A stretch of 64,000 nucleotides of DNA from Pogostemon cablin (taxonomy: Eukaryota; Streptophyta; Magnoliopsida; Lamiales; Lamiaceae): the NCBI GenBank assembly GCA_023678885.1, contig CM042985.1:8482985-8546984 (forward strand), read 5' to 3'. Below, one piece after another: positions 12,096-24,557 of the stretch. How positions within the stretch are numbered: the first letter of the stretch is position 1; every line of letters starts with the position of its first letter. A program made the position numbers and the translations under genes. Below the pieces are notes generated by a model. That model saw only the letters and a program-made list of their open reading frames with translations. It had not been told where the DNA came from and did not search any database.

Positions 12096-13157
12096 AAAAT
12101 ATTTTAGCACAATAAGTATTTAAAACTGGTCAATGGAGTGGGTGCCACCATTCTATATCAAGCAATAATAACCAGCTAATTTCTACCCATGATTTGTGTT
12201 TCATGCAGTGCAAAGCATCTATATTACAGACAATGAACGAACAGAATGATAACAAAGAAATGATGTGATAGCAGTGGCAAGTTGGAAAAATCCAGGTTCT
12301 TCTTAAAATGATACATAAAGATGCTACATAACATGATTAAGGGGTGTATAAATATTATTATGTCTTGATCTTCTAAATGACAGTCCAAAGGCGAAGTGTT
12401 ACAGAGAGTTAGAAGGAATACTATGATAAATTTGCAACTATGCATGTATTATGTTTTATCCGTTGATTCATGAAAGAATATAAATTTTACGTCTTGACAT
12501 TTAGTGTAGAAATTTACAAATTAATTTGGATCTAAAAAAATAATTTAGGTATCAGAGTTAAGAATGGATGCTTCAAACTCAAAGCAACAACCTGCATTAG
12601 AAAGACAAACTTCAAAAGTGAGCTAAATAACTATTATTAGGCTAATCCTCAATTTTTTTATTTATATTAAACAAGAAGGATTAAACAGCTATTCTAAAGG
12701 ACTCTGATTAAATAGGAAGAATTAAAAAGCAATTTCTGAATTAAACAGCTTTTATGGACCAGGTGAAGTGTCGGATCAAAACCGATTTAGGAAAAAAAAT
12801 GAGGATTTAATAAAGTAATTTAAAACACTGAGCAAAAGCTGAAAACTTATAACATCGGAAAGGCAGAAGCAACCACCGAACAAAGCTGGTAGCAAATGTG
12901 ATAGGACATTTCCCTTTCGGCCAACTGAACAACTCCTAAATAATCTAGTATAGTGAATTAAAATAAACTTAGCTCATTGAGCAAATGCAAACTAGAAAAG
13001 AAAGTTAAAACTTAGATAGACAAACTAACCTCGTCAAGAAGAATATTTGACAAAAGCACTAAACCCATTAAAGAAATATAATGTCAAGAATTTTTCAAAA
13101 AAAAAAAAACATTGCAGCATCAGACCTGTCATCATGGCATTGTAATTTGTATGCTAG
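12096..13157. other. AT-rich noncoding stretch
   Basis: No convincing ORF, RNA gene or element terminus was seen. It probably represents intron-derived and filler sequence between captured gene fragments. Confidence 0.5.
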
Positions 13158-13256
13158 CTACATTAGCAATAGCACAAACATTGTGGTAGTGAACGCAATA
13201 GGAAAACTAAGCTTAACGTTGTCCCCGGCATCGTAGTATCCTCCGGTCAAGTCCAC
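13158..13256 (-). pseudogene. GH9 endoglucanase (cellulase) gene fragment (one exon)
   Basis: After a splice acceptor (TTTGTAG ending at 13257), 32 codons can be read to a TAG at 13158-13160. They contain GGYYDAGDNVK and FPIAFTTTM, the strongly conserved block of plant glycoside hydrolase family 9 that includes the catalytic-base Asp region (DAGD). GH9 enzymes cut beta-1,4-glucan in the cell wall. Only this exon is present, and the usual continuation after TTTM is replaced by unrelated codons and a stop. Confidence 0.85.
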
Positions 13257-16025
13257 CTACAAAGCAATTATATACTGCATTAATTAAGAGAAAGGAAGTA
13301 GTAATTAGTTTTAAACTCAAAAAAGAAACAGAAATAAAATATATTGTAGAGTAGATATGTTCCTTTTCATGTGTTATACTTAGGACAAAATAGTCCTAAT
13401 ATTTTATGAATTTCCATGCTAACTACTTTTAGAAAAATTTGCATACAACTTTTTTTTTAAGTCACTCAGGTCTTAGCTTTTAAGTTTTGTAAGTCACTAA
13501 GTCATAGTGGAGCGTGTACGCTTTCAAGAAATAAATGGCTTGAGTTACAATTTTTGCTTGACAGTAAATAAGTTAACACGTATTAAGGTTGATACATGTG
13601 GAGAAAGTTGACAATAAAACAAGCTTGAGATAAGAGGTACGAATCTAACTACAGTAATTCAAAATTATCTATAGAAACTATAAATTAAGTATTCTAATTT
13701 TTACAATAACATATTTTGTCCAGCAAATAGAGCATCAAGTAAAACACGCAAAGCATTAGAACCTATTAAAGACATTTATGCATCATAATGATGCAGAAAC
13801 AAATTCAGATAATATATACAAAAGGAAATCATTCAAATTAGTATATACTATATGATAATCATGAAGGAAATATAAATCTTATTAATTATTGAGTAGCAAA
13901 GATAAAAAATAATTCTATTGATTTCAGATTTTATGTGAAACAATAACATCTCCAACTTTAGAAATAGCATCTTAAACTTTCAAATCATGGGTCACAACTT
14001 GTACGTATATGACTTTAACCAAAGACTCATAAACTGACAATCATTTCTAAAATCTAAAGTAGAATGCAGAAAGTATTATACCATAACATCAAGAAAGGAG
14101 CTAAAATTTTCAGCTGGGAACTTGTTTGATTAAAAGCAACATTCAATCGTTAAGCATCCTCAAAGGTGTAGCCAGAGTTGAATGGGTAAGTATATTGATT
14201 TCCATGATCCACTTCAGCATTATCAGGCTTTAAAAAGCATTTGGGCGATAGTGACGTTATTACATTCAACATAATAAACAGCAAGAGAGACAAGTTAATT
14301 CCAAGTTCAACTTTACATTTTCACAAAAGGAAATAATAGTCAGCTATTGTCAGAATACATTTTAGTTTCAAAATTGTCATCTTTTCTCATCAACCTTAAA
14401 TGTGTAGGCATACTCTGTACATGAATGATAAATACTTAGTCAAAGAAAATGAATGAGATCATAGCCACAATGATTCTTGAGCAAGTATATTGGATGCCAT
14501 TCAAGAAACTGAGTGTGTGATACTAAGACTGCAATCACATAATTCAGAACATGTAATGGGTTATATTCCCAATTAAAAGAATCAGATATTCCCCTTAAAC
14601 TTGGAATATTTAAACCAAAATAAATTAGAGGAAAATCATTTTTGCATTTCATATTGCCATCTTAGATACTAAAATTTTAATGAAGAAAGAAGCCCATAAC
14701 TACTTGAAGTGATAGACTATTTTAATGATTGGTCTTTTAAATTTAGAAACAATTTTGACTTCGCCATAAAATCTTTCATGCATAAAGAATAACTTAAACA
14801 AATGATAACTAAGCATAAATTCATCGTATCCTCTTCCTGGTTTACTCCCAATAAATTGAACTAGACTTGATAAGGAGATTCAAGACCACAATAATAAACC
14901 AATTGCATAGCAAACTTAGTACTGCCCCCAATTAATTTTAATATCACAAACTCACAAGTGCTTAGTCATATCCCATAGAAAAATATGAACGTCATATAAA
15001 AAATAGATACTTATACCAACCCCACGAATTCAAAAAATTGTAGCAGCTCGAGCAACCTGACCAGCAACTGAATTGAAGTTCAAAGGAAAAAGCATTGTGA
15101 AATCACACCACAAAATAACCAGAGAAATTTGCTTACATTCCTTCATCAGTACACCTCTGAGCTCAACACTCAAAACAGTAATGAACATTAACAATTACAG
15201 ATCCTTAGAAGAAATCAAACAAATAATGATCACATACACATTAGCATGAGTTTATAAGCGACTAAAATGGAAGAAAATAAGAAAGTTCAATGTCATAATC
15301 TTGTGCAGCATTCTAAATTAAACTAAGTGCATTCATACCAATCAACCTTCACTTGCTGACAGGTATCCTTGCAGGCTTGCAGCTCCAACTCAATTATTTT
15401 AAGAAAAGAATATGCTCCAAGTATGGTCTTCTTGACCAAAGTCATCCTACAGAATTACAAAATTACTCATACATTACATACTTGTTAACAAAGAGGCAAT
15501 TGACCACTGAAATATCTCAAACGAAACACAACCTCATTGAGATATGCTTAAATCCTAACTACTTAAAGAACACATATAATATCTGATGGATAGCACTATT
15601 TAGATCCAAATCTAATTGTCAGCCACAGAGTTATCAATTTTTTATCACAGAAAAAAAGCTAACAGTTTTACTAATTGTGAAGCCATGCCAAATTATTTCC
15701 ACAAGATAACCATGTCGCCGAACCTTTCAACAGGAGCATAAACCCTAGCTCACGATTGAATAAAGCTAGCAAAAAATACTGATTAAAAACAGAAATCACA
15801 ATCGAGATCAACAATAAACACAGAAAAGAAAAAATAAAAAATTAGAACCAACCTTCCAAGGCCTGCCTTCGATGACTATATGACTATTTTTGCGAATGGT
15901 GCCATAGAATTAGCGGCGTTCTGTTCACCCACGCTCTCTCCTTTTACTCCCTCTCAGTGGATAGCTGCGGATGCGAGTCGCTGCCGGCGGAGCGCTCGGA
16001 ACAACCCTCGCTTTCGCTCATTCAA
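13257..16025. other. AT-rich stretch between captured fragments
   Basis: It is mostly noncoding. Two short minus-strand stretches look exon-like but unassigned: about 14150-14225 (contains YTYPFNSGYTFED) and about 15350-15385 (contains ELQACKDTCQQV). At 15880-16025 the composition becomes GC-rich as the kinase fragment is approached. Confidence 0.4.
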
Positions 16026-16260
16026 GGTGGCGGCGCTGTCGGTTCAGCGAAGCAGTTGTCGGAGGAAAGGCGGTCAAAGAGATCCCCGTCGTCGCAGAGA
16101 TCGGTGACGAGGTGGGAGGTAATCGTTGTCTTCATACACGTTGTGGAGGCGGAAGATGTTGGGGCAGCCTGAGAAGAGGTGGAGCGGTGTGGTGGATGCC
16201 GGTGGAGCGGGTGCAGCGGCAGTCGGTGGAGCAGGTGAGGTTACAGATGCGAAGCGATGA
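16026..16260 (-). pseudogene. PEP-carboxylase-kinase-like protein kinase fragment
   Basis: Minus-strand reading gives SGCPNIFRLHNVYEDNDYL and then, after a one-base shift near 16110-16120, LVTDLCDDGDLFDRLSS and FAEP. This is the kinase N-lobe/hinge region typical of the small plant PEP-carboxylase kinases related to CDPKs. These enzymes phosphorylate PEP carboxylase in the cytosol. The glycine loop, HRD and DFG motifs are missing. Reading further upstream (TDCRC) fits the same family but is degraded. The GC-rich base use differs from the AT-rich surroundings, as expected for captured exon DNA. Confidence 0.8.
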
Positions 16261-16479
16261 ATTAGGGCTCGTAGGTGTTTCTGAATTTGGGTTCAATAAT
16301 GGGATGATGATGAACGTAGTTAGGGATTTTGGAAACTTTGTTTCAGATTCTGAAGATGATGTAGAGATTTTAATTTGTGTTGGATATCTAAACACGATTT
16401 AAGTTTATGAGAGAAAAGCGTGTTTGTTTTTATTTTTAAAATTAATTGATTGATTTATTAAAAATAATAGTATAAAATA

Positions 16480-16708
16480 ATATATTAATATCAGAGGAAA
16501 GATATTGGTTATCATAACCGATATTTATATATTTTATAGACATCATTAAAAGATATCATTAGACAATCACCGATATCTATTAGTGGAATCCCTTAATCAT
16601 AGATATCAGTAGTAGTAGTACAAATATTGGTTAGTTAATTCATAGATATCAGTTTTACTAATTACCGATATCTATGTATTGATATCTATTAACAGTTTTT
16701 TAGTAGTG
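16480..16708 (-). repeat. CACTA-like terminus and subterminal repeats
   Basis: It terminates in CACTACTAAAAAACTG (minus strand, end at 16708). At least seven copies of ATATC-centred motifs (GATATCGGT, TAGATATC, ATAGATATCAG) occur in both orientations. Such arrays are transposase-binding sites in CACTA elements. A 3-bp target duplication could not be tested without the other end. Confidence 0.6.
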
Positions 16709-18149
16709 AAATGCCTTTATAAACACATTAGAGATTTAAAAAAAAAAATGTGGTGGCTCCATTACCATGGCTTTGAAAGATGAATTGTTAAACAACTACT
16801 GAATTGATTATTCACAAAGTCAAAGATAAATTCACATTTAAAACAGAAGATATCATCTAGATTTACATGATACTACGATCAAATAGCACAATAAGTTATA
16901 TTGGTTGAAGTTTTCCAAAAAAATTAAACATAACCATAAATTACATGTAGTCTATGTCACACACACACATATTGGCAAAGGACACAAACCTAATATAAGT
17001 ATGCATAAATATTGCAGTCCAGCCATCGAAACAACAACACACGTTGTTCACATCAAATCTTAACCTTATCACCACTCGCTTGAAAAAATAATTTATTTGC
17101 TTCACCATTAATGGAAGCAAAGCTTGGGTATCATGCTTCGGCATAAACCAGCAAGTAAAAGCATATCATTATTCTTCAAAATGTTCACTAAATGCAACCA
17201 TAGGGATCACTGATTGAGTGAGTAATCAGTCTTCATTAATTATAATATTTACTTAATTTAGATAAAAGGAATTAGTAGTAGAGAGACGGGCAAGAGTCCT
17301 TAGAAATGAAGCGAATTAGATAAAACAAAATGAAATACAGTAAGTTTGACTAAATATCAACGATTGGGTGAATAATGAGTCTCCATTAATTCAAATATTT
17401 ACTTAATTTAGATAAAAAAGAATTAGTGGCAGAGAGACGTGTAAGAGTCCTTAGAAATTGTTGTTAAATGCAAATTAATATATAAAAATATATAGGATAA
17501 GATAGAGAAATTAATTAAATACAATATTAATTATAATGTTAAGGGTACTACATTCCTTACTAAGGGTATGTAGATTTGGGGGGAAAATGAGTGGGACAAT
17601 TACTGCTTTAATATATAATAATATAGATAGATATAGATATAGATAGATACTAAATATAAGGGATTGACATAAGGTAGTAGTCCCTTGTTAAGGGCATAAG
17701 ATATTGAATCTAAAATAATGTATGATGTCTCGTATAATATTACCTAAAAATAATGTATGCAATCTTTTATAATATACTGAATTTCAGGAACTATATTCAA
17801 CCTAAAATAATAAAGATAATACTAACGTATATTCAAAAATAATACCTTAATAAAGAGCCTATAAAAATATTCATCCTTAATAAAGATCATAAATATATAT
17901 TAATTACATATAATAAAGATAAGAGATTGACATAACTTTATATTAGTCCCTTGTTAAGGGCATAAGATATTGAGCGGGAACAAAAGTGACACATTTGGCA
18001 CTATTATATATATATATATATATAAATATATATAGATTACCGTCCACCTTTTGTATTCACAAATTAATAGTATATCCCATAATTATGACTGCCTACCTTC
18101 TCTGGCCTATTGAGCTCTCTAGCTATTCAATACATATGCATTTCATAAA
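16709..18149. other. Noncoding region with two pairs of short repeats
   Basis: AT-rich and without genes. One pair of about 100-bp direct repeats lies at 17212-17313 and 17361-17461 (shared AATATTTACTTAATTTAGAT and AGAGTCCTTAGAAAT). A second pair lies at 17662-17712 and 17924-17976 (shared GTCCCTTGTTAAGGGCATAA). A TA-rich simple repeat stands at 18003-18034. Confidence 0.7.
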
Positions 18150-18515
18150 TTATTATAAAGGAACAAGATTTGTAGATGACACTGGACTCCCATCGTTTCC
18201 AGTATTTTCAGATGAAGCGCCTACAGGCTACAGTAATCCCACTAGACGAATTGATAGATATGCATCTCTCTCAACTGAATCAGCACCCAAAGATAAGGAT
18301 ATAATATGCATCCTGTCCCTGATAGCATATAATCAAATGCAGCAAGTAAATCAACACCATAGCAAGCAGACCTCCAAAAGACGAATAAAAAGTTGCTTAT
18401 AATACCAACTGTTTTCGAAATTGTGACAGGGGCTGTAAGGCAGGCAAAGGATCAAGGTACTATCCAAAATAACAGCAGCAAGTTCAAGTTTGGTGACAGA
18501 ATTGCGAGTATTGAC
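18150..18515 (+). other. Unrecognised exon-like sequence
   Basis: Two open stretches read like true protein but are not assigned. The first, 18160-18300, is in frame 1 and contains VDDTGLPSFPVFSDEAP and TRRIDRYASLST. The second, 18405-18520, contains PTVFEIVTGAVRQA and FKFGDRIAS. They are separated by ordinary sequence, have no clear start or stop, and lie in AT-rich DNA. They may be remnants of one gene or of two; I do not recognise the family. Confidence 0.3.
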
Positions 18516-20547
18516 TTACTAATACAACTAAACTTTCTTTGGTGCTTTAATGTGCATACGTATCTTTTTCTTTTTTTCATGTTTCCTTCATTTATTTATG
18601 TTTACCCCATAGAACACTTCATAAAAAGTATTTGGATGGATTATCCGATAGTTTATATTTATTTTTTAAGATGATTTAAATACAGAGGACAAACTTTTTA
18701 TAGGGTATCTTCGTTACGAAGACAGAGGTATTTCATAGAGAGAATCTTAAAACAGAAACTTTAAAGTTGATCTTAATTGACCTTGAGGTTAGTTCATTGA
18801 TCTTTTAAATTTCTATATTAATTTTGAAACACTACTGTTTCAGTCTGTTATGCATCTTCTACATCACAATCCATTAGGAGAAATATTTTTATTTTCAACA
18901 GTCTTTGCTTTTCCTTAATGATTGAAGTGATAAGCTAGTGACAACCTTCTACCTTAGAATCTTGGATTATAATTGATTTAGGGACAACATAAATAATATA
19001 GCATTAAAGAAACATGAACGAGTAATAAAATTACCTTCTGTAATATGAGGTATATTTGAATGCCAAATATACTCACCAAAAATTTCATGGAGTAAAACCA
19101 AGAAATATCATGTTCTCCACTTCCTCTCCTTGCACCTAACATATTCCAAAAAGTAATACTGTAGAACATCAGAATCATAATCATGATATTAAAATATATA
19201 CGAGTTTGTATATTTTCATAATGAAGAAACAAAAAGATGAGATTTTTTAGCATTACAATTCATATGAATCCACACTCTTAGATGCCACTTTTACCAAGAT
19301 ATTGGGGTTATCGTAACTAAAAACAAGCATGCAGTTGCCGTAATATTTGTTCTGGTCTGCTATTCATAAATCATTCACACAATTATCACTATTGGATGCT
19401 CGGAACATTTAGAAATGAGCCTATATAACATTTATCCAGCCATAATAAAATCTTGCTTGAAAGATAACAAACACTAAGAATAAGAAGGAAAAGAGAAATC
19501 AGAGAAACAAAGACTTAAAAATGCATTAATCAAATATCATGATAATCAAAACTAAACCAATTACTTAATATGTCACCTCCCAATTCCCAGCTTTCAAAGA
19601 AAATCAGTATCCCCACTAATGACAGAGACGATTTCCTATCAAATGATGAGTTCCACTAAGAAGATCAGCAGTGACATCTTTGAAAAGCATAAAAATACCC
19701 CAAACCATCTGAAGAAATACATAAGTAAGTCTTTAGCATTGAGTTCAATAGTTTCATATTTAAGATTTGAGAATAAGATCTGGACTTTGAATTTGAGAAA
19801 TCCTCATCCAACTATATTTTTTAACAAATACTAAAAATTATAGTTGAAACCCATGTGTTTCTCATTACAATAACATAAGTAAAAGTTTCAAATAACAAAA
19901 TTGAAAACCTTAATCGATTCTTCAAGAGGCCGGCGTAATATCCGAATCGCTAACTTCAACAAAAACTCGAGCGAAATCGAGTAAAAAAGAGTCGAAGGGT
20001 GGTTTGAACTGTTCTAGGGTTCTTCTAGGATTTTGGACCTCTTTCCATCTCTCTTTGTATCACCGTATCAGAAAAAATAAAATTCAGGCCCAAACAATTA
20101 TCTATTAAACGTCTAAACGGGAGCAGTGGCCAGTTTAATGCCGGTTGTAGGTAAGTTTTCTGCTACGTATGCCTGCTGCGTGTCATGTATAGGTTATCTC
20201 TCCATTTCACCATTTCTTTTTATTTTTATTTTTTATTTTTCTCCCTCTCATTGCCGTCGCTTTCACTTCCTTTTCTCCTACCTCGACTCACCGAATACAC
20301 TCGCTGTTCTTGCCCACCGCCTCCCTCTGCCACACAGTCTCTTTCTCCGGCTTCAACATCTCGGGTTTACGGCTTCAAGTCATATAGGCTTCACCAATCA
20401 CCTGATTCAGCAGGTAAGAATTTTCCACTCATAAGAACTAAAGGGTTCCTCATTCGTGTATACACTGGGTGGTGAATATGTAGACCCTTATTAAGAGTGC
20501 AAATGTCTCTCCTGCTCTCTAATTCCTTACCTCTCTTCCCCCTTTAC
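18516..20547. other. Noncoding stretch, then C/T-rich leader-like DNA
   Basis: AT-rich to about 19900. From about 19920 to 20460 it is pyrimidine-rich with a possible splice donor after 20412 (CAGCAGGTAAG), resembling the first exon and leader of a plant gene on the plus strand. The hAT element interrupts it at 20556. The partner half after the element (24558 onward) has the same C/T-rich style. Confidence 0.4.
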
Positions 20548-20555
20548 ACTGCAGC
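20548..20555 (+). repeat. Left target-site copy of hAT element
   Basis: ACTGCAGC precedes the left TIR and ACTGCAAT (24550-24557) follows the right TIR. Six of eight bases agree, as for an aged 8-bp hAT target duplication. Confidence 0.65.
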
Positions 20556-20567
20556 TAGACATGCACC

Positions 20568-21030
20568 GATTAACCGGAATCGCCAGTTCCAACCGGAGAA
20601 CCGACGGTTTTAACCAGAACCGGCAGTTCTAGAACCAGGAAAAATGAAACCAAAACTGGTAGAACACGGTTCGGTTTTGGTTCCAGCCGAGCACGAACTG
20701 GAACTGCCGGTTCGCCGGTTCACGGTTAAAACCGGCGGTTCCTCTATTTTTTTATTTATTTTTTATTTTTTTTTGAATGGCCAAGATCGACTGTCCGTTG
20801 GAGATCCGACGGCTAAAAAAAAGTGACCGTTAGGGCGGTGAACCGACGGTTCAGGGGTGTAAACCGGCGGTTCCGGTTCGAACCGGCGGTTCAGGCGGGC
20901 CGGGCGGAAATTGTTGAATTTTAAAATTCAAACGTGTGGCCGAGATCGTGTGACCGTTGATCAATGGTTGAGATGGACGGTGGAACCGGCGGTTTTGGTT
21001 TGAACCGGCGGTTCCGACTGATTTTTTTTT
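20568..21030. repeat. hAT subterminal repeats, left end
   Basis: About a dozen copies of a motif around AACCGGCGGTT in both orientations. The right end (24395-24535) carries at least six more. Such near-palindromic arrays are expected transposase-binding sites. The GC-rich arrays contrast with the AT-rich interior. Confidence 0.85.
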
Positions 21031-21099
21031 AAATTTAAGGGTTGAGATTTTTTTGTGTTTAAAATTTAAAATGGATGGATGAGATCACTTCCAATCCTC

Positions 21100-21107
21100 T
21101 ATAAATA
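21100..21107 (+). promoter_or_regulatory. TATA box of hAT transposase gene
   Basis: TATAAATA stands 369 bases before the ATG at 21476, followed by a pyrimidine-rich leader. Confidence 0.6.
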
Positions 21108-21475
21108 CCCCCCAAGTGTGATCAATTTGGGCACACAATATTCACATTCAATCTACTATTTCTACTACTACTACACTCTCTTCTATTTCACATTCTTGAT
21201 TGATTCTATATTTCTACTCAACTACTCAAGTTCTCAATCTCATCTCATCTGAGCTCTCAAGTCTCAACATTCTTTTTTTAGTTCATATATATCAAACTAA
21301 AAAAAAATTGTAGTCTTTTATTTCAATTATCTTATTATCACTTTCATTTCAATTCTCTCATTATCATTTTCTATTCTTTCCCATACATATACTACTAATT
21401 AGTATACTTCTACTTCTAGTTTCTAAGTTTTAGTTATAAATCCTATATATTCATCCTTTTTTCAATCTAAAAAAA

Positions 21476-23803
21476 ATGCCTAGAAGAGGTTCTTCTTCAT
21501 CCGGTGCCCCACCTTCTTCTTCTAGAGGTAAATCCATACCCAACACCTTAAATTGTCCTCCACTACCTCCACGCCAACTTCCACCAACTCTAGAAGATAT
21601 TGAACTTGAAAATATTCCTTCGGATGAAGAAATCTCCCCTCATTTGTTCAACTTGAATGTTAGAGAGATACTTGGAGATGATTTCCCCTCCGACGACGAC
21701 AACGATAATACTCAAGGTCAATCACAACAAAGGGCGAGTGGAAGTTAACCAACCTCGGGTGGTACGGGTACCGGAGACGGAGACGGAGGCTCTAGCGGAG
21801 GCGGAGGATCGACTCGAAGTTCCCCACAAGTGTTACGTTCTGATATATTTTCCATTCATTTCAAGAAGGAGGCGATTGAGAATTCGAATAAATTCAAAGT
21901 TATTTGCAACTATTGTGGCACGAAGTATAAATTCAAGCATGGCGGAGGATATGGAACGTTCATCAAGCACATCAACTCGAAGCATCCGGACAAGATTGGC
22001 ATCTCAACCGGTCAAACACAAATAGGACGAGGGTTCACGGCCTCTTCCGGAGGAGAAGGATCATCGGCGTCGGGTAACACTCTTTTTAAATTTGATGAAT
22101 CTAATTATTTGAGATTATACCTTAAACTTATGTGCACCAAACATTTGTCATTTAACTTTGCCGATAATATTTTTTTTCAAGATTGGGTAAATCTCACTTT
22201 AAATCCTCAAGGCCCACCTTTGCATCGTAATAAATGTAAACTTGGTATTGCTAAAGTTGTTAAAGAGTATGGTTTGGTTTTAAAATAAATTTTGCAACAA
22301 TTACCTCATAAAGTGTCTATATGTTCGGATATTTGGAGCAATTTTTGGCAAAAAGCAGATTATATGGGTATTACTTGTCATTGGATTGATAGTTCATGGA
22401 ATTTGCAAAAAAGATTAATTGCTTATAGATCATTTGATGTTCCTCATACAACCGTTAATATTGCTCACAAAATTAGTACTATTTTGCAAGAATATGGTTT
22501 AGTTACAAAGATTTTTACAATCTCATTTGATAATGCTAGTGCTAATACGACTAGTTTAGAAAGTCTTATTGATATTTGCAAACCTTCAATTGGTGGTAGA
22601 TTTTTTCATGTTAGATGTATTTGTCATATATTGAATTTATGTGTTCAAGATGGTATAAGTGCTTTGAAAACACACATTCAACCTATTAAAAGTGCTATAT
22701 GGTATATAATGAGAAACCCTTCCGTTACTAAAAGGTGGAAAAGATATTGTCAATCTGTGAACATTCACCCAAAAAAATTTCCTTTAGATGTTTCAACTCG
22801 TTGGAATTCGACATATAAAATGTTGCATGACTCTTTTGATTATAAAGATCATATTTGTGTTTTTTACTCACAAGATACGGGTGGTCAAATCTTGTTTGCT
22901 AATCAATGGGACACATGTTATACTCTATGTGATGTTTTGCAAATTTTTAATGATGCTACGGAAGAACTATCCAGTGTTTATTATCCTACTTCAAATTTAG
23001 TTGTTGATAATTGTGTTAAAATTGCTATGATTTTTAGTGCTAATGAAGCACACCCGTTGTTGTCAAATGCTATTCTTTCCATGAAATCTAAATGGTTAAA
23101 ATATTTTTTTCAAATCTCGGACTTGTGTTTAGTTGCTAAATTGTTGGACCCACATATTAGAATGGATGGTTTAGAAGAATTGTTAACGCTTTACTATGAT
23201 TCATTGTATGCTAATTATGATTCTCCTACTAGACAACAAGCTCATAATCCTAAAGACATAGTTGCAAGTACTTATAATCTACTAAAGGATCTTTTTAAGG
23301 AGTATAAAGAACAAAATGGTACGAATGATGATCAATCTAGTGGTGATGATAGTAGTGATAGTGTTGATAATTCTATGAAATATGATGCTCTTCAAAAATT
23401 TTATAGTTTTTATGATGCTAGATCTCAAAAACGTGCATGGGTTATATCTAATCCTTTTCAAGAACTTGATTCTTATTTTACTAACACTTTTGAGTTTGAA
23501 ACAAGCGGAACTAGTTTTGATATTTTGAAGTGGTGGTCAAGGAGAACAAAGTCATTCCCTATTTTATCATTGATTGTAAAAGAGATTTTTGCATCTCCCG
23601 CCTCTACGGTTGCCGTCGAACAAGCATTTAGTCTTGATAATCTCACTTTGGATCCGACACGATCTAATTTAAGTGTGACAAATTTAGAAAATTTGTGTTT
23701 GCTTGATGATTGGTCAAAGGCGGAAAGACGGATTCAAAATCAAATTGAAGAAGATCGATCGGATGATGAAATTACAGAATATGGAAGCGAGTTAGATTGG
23801 TAG
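21476..23803 (+). pseudogene. hAT transposase (BED zinc finger, hATC), two stop codons
   Basis: One frame of 775 codons starts at ATG 21476. It is interrupted by TAA at 21746-21748 and TAA at 22286-22288, with homology continuing through both. The order is an N-terminal low-complexity Ser/Pro and acidic region, then a BED zinc finger (CNYC at codons 144-147, His at 165 and 170). The RNase-H-like catalytic core follows, with Asp in CSDIWS near 22326 and in FDNASAN near 22530. TRWNST is near 22797, and the C-terminal dimerisation region contains SPASTVAVEQAFS near 23590. The protein would bind the subterminal repeats and excise the element. Each stop is a single change, so inactivation seems recent. 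Confidence 0.93.
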
Positions 23804-24557
23804 AGTAAACAAAAAAAGCCATCACCATTCACCTCCACGGAGCCAAAGAGGTAAGTTAAGAGAACTACGTGGGCTTTGATTCCTTTCGAGGATACGTAGG
23901 CAACTTAAATTTAAGTTGAACTTGAATTTTCAAGTTTAACCCAAGTTTAAGCTCAAGTCCTTTCCCCCCCCCCTCTATTATGTTGTTATATTTTATCTTA
24001 TAAAGTTTGTATTTTTAAATTTTTGAAGTGTAACAATAGAGTAGTTGACATGGAAGTAAACTTGTAGTGTTCTCTACACTTCTACATTTGTAAATTGTAA
24101 TGATTTAAACTTTAATAATTAAATTTTTTATGTGATCACATTAATTAATATTGTATGATTATTATGAATTTAATATCAACTTTGAAATTTTTACTTGCAT
24201 TATTGAATATTGCATAGTGCGTACATCATGTTTTCAATTTTAATGATATTATTATTACATTAATTCAAATTTAATATTTTAATTTTCAATTACACATGTT
24301 TCACTTATTTAATAATTAATAAATAAATTACACATAATAACTGATAAATAATACATGTATGATGTATAAATATAACATAAAAAAATACAAAAAAAACTGA
24401 AAAACCGGCGGTTCCAAATCGAAACCGGAACCGCCGGTTCACGAACCGAAACCCCTAGCCCCCGGTTCAGTTTTGGTTTTCCCTCCGTTGGAACTGGAAT
24501 CGCTGGTTCAGAACCAGAACCGCCGGTTCCGAACTGGGGTGCATGTCTAACTGCAAT

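Larger units (their letters stand above)
11541..16708 (-). mobile_element. Candidate gene-capturing CACTA-like element
   Basis: The right end reads on the minus strand CACTACTAAAAAACTG, a typical CACTA terminus, followed inward by repeated GATATCGGT-type subterminal motifs. The region to its left contains fragments of three unrelated host genes, all on the minus strand and keeping parts of introns, as in Pack-type CACTA elements. No matching left terminus or transposase was found, so the left limit is arbitrary (set at the Athila end). A Helitron origin for the captured part is an alternative. Confidence 0.4.
20556..24549 (+). mobile_element. hAT-superfamily DNA transposon, 3994 bp
   Basis: A perfect 12-bp terminal inverted repeat TAGACATGCACC (20556-20567) is matched by GGTGCATGTCTA (24538-24549). 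There are dense subterminal motifs, a TATA-box promoter, one transposase frame with a BED zinc finger and hAT dimerisation region, and an imperfect 8-bp target duplication. The element is structurally complete, but its transposase has two stop codons. Confidence 0.93.

Noticed and set aside
15971..16402. 143-codon plus-strand frame in GC-rich DNA
   Set aside because: The minus strand of the same stretch encodes the recognisable kinase fragment; the plus frame is its shadow and starts inside the captured piece.
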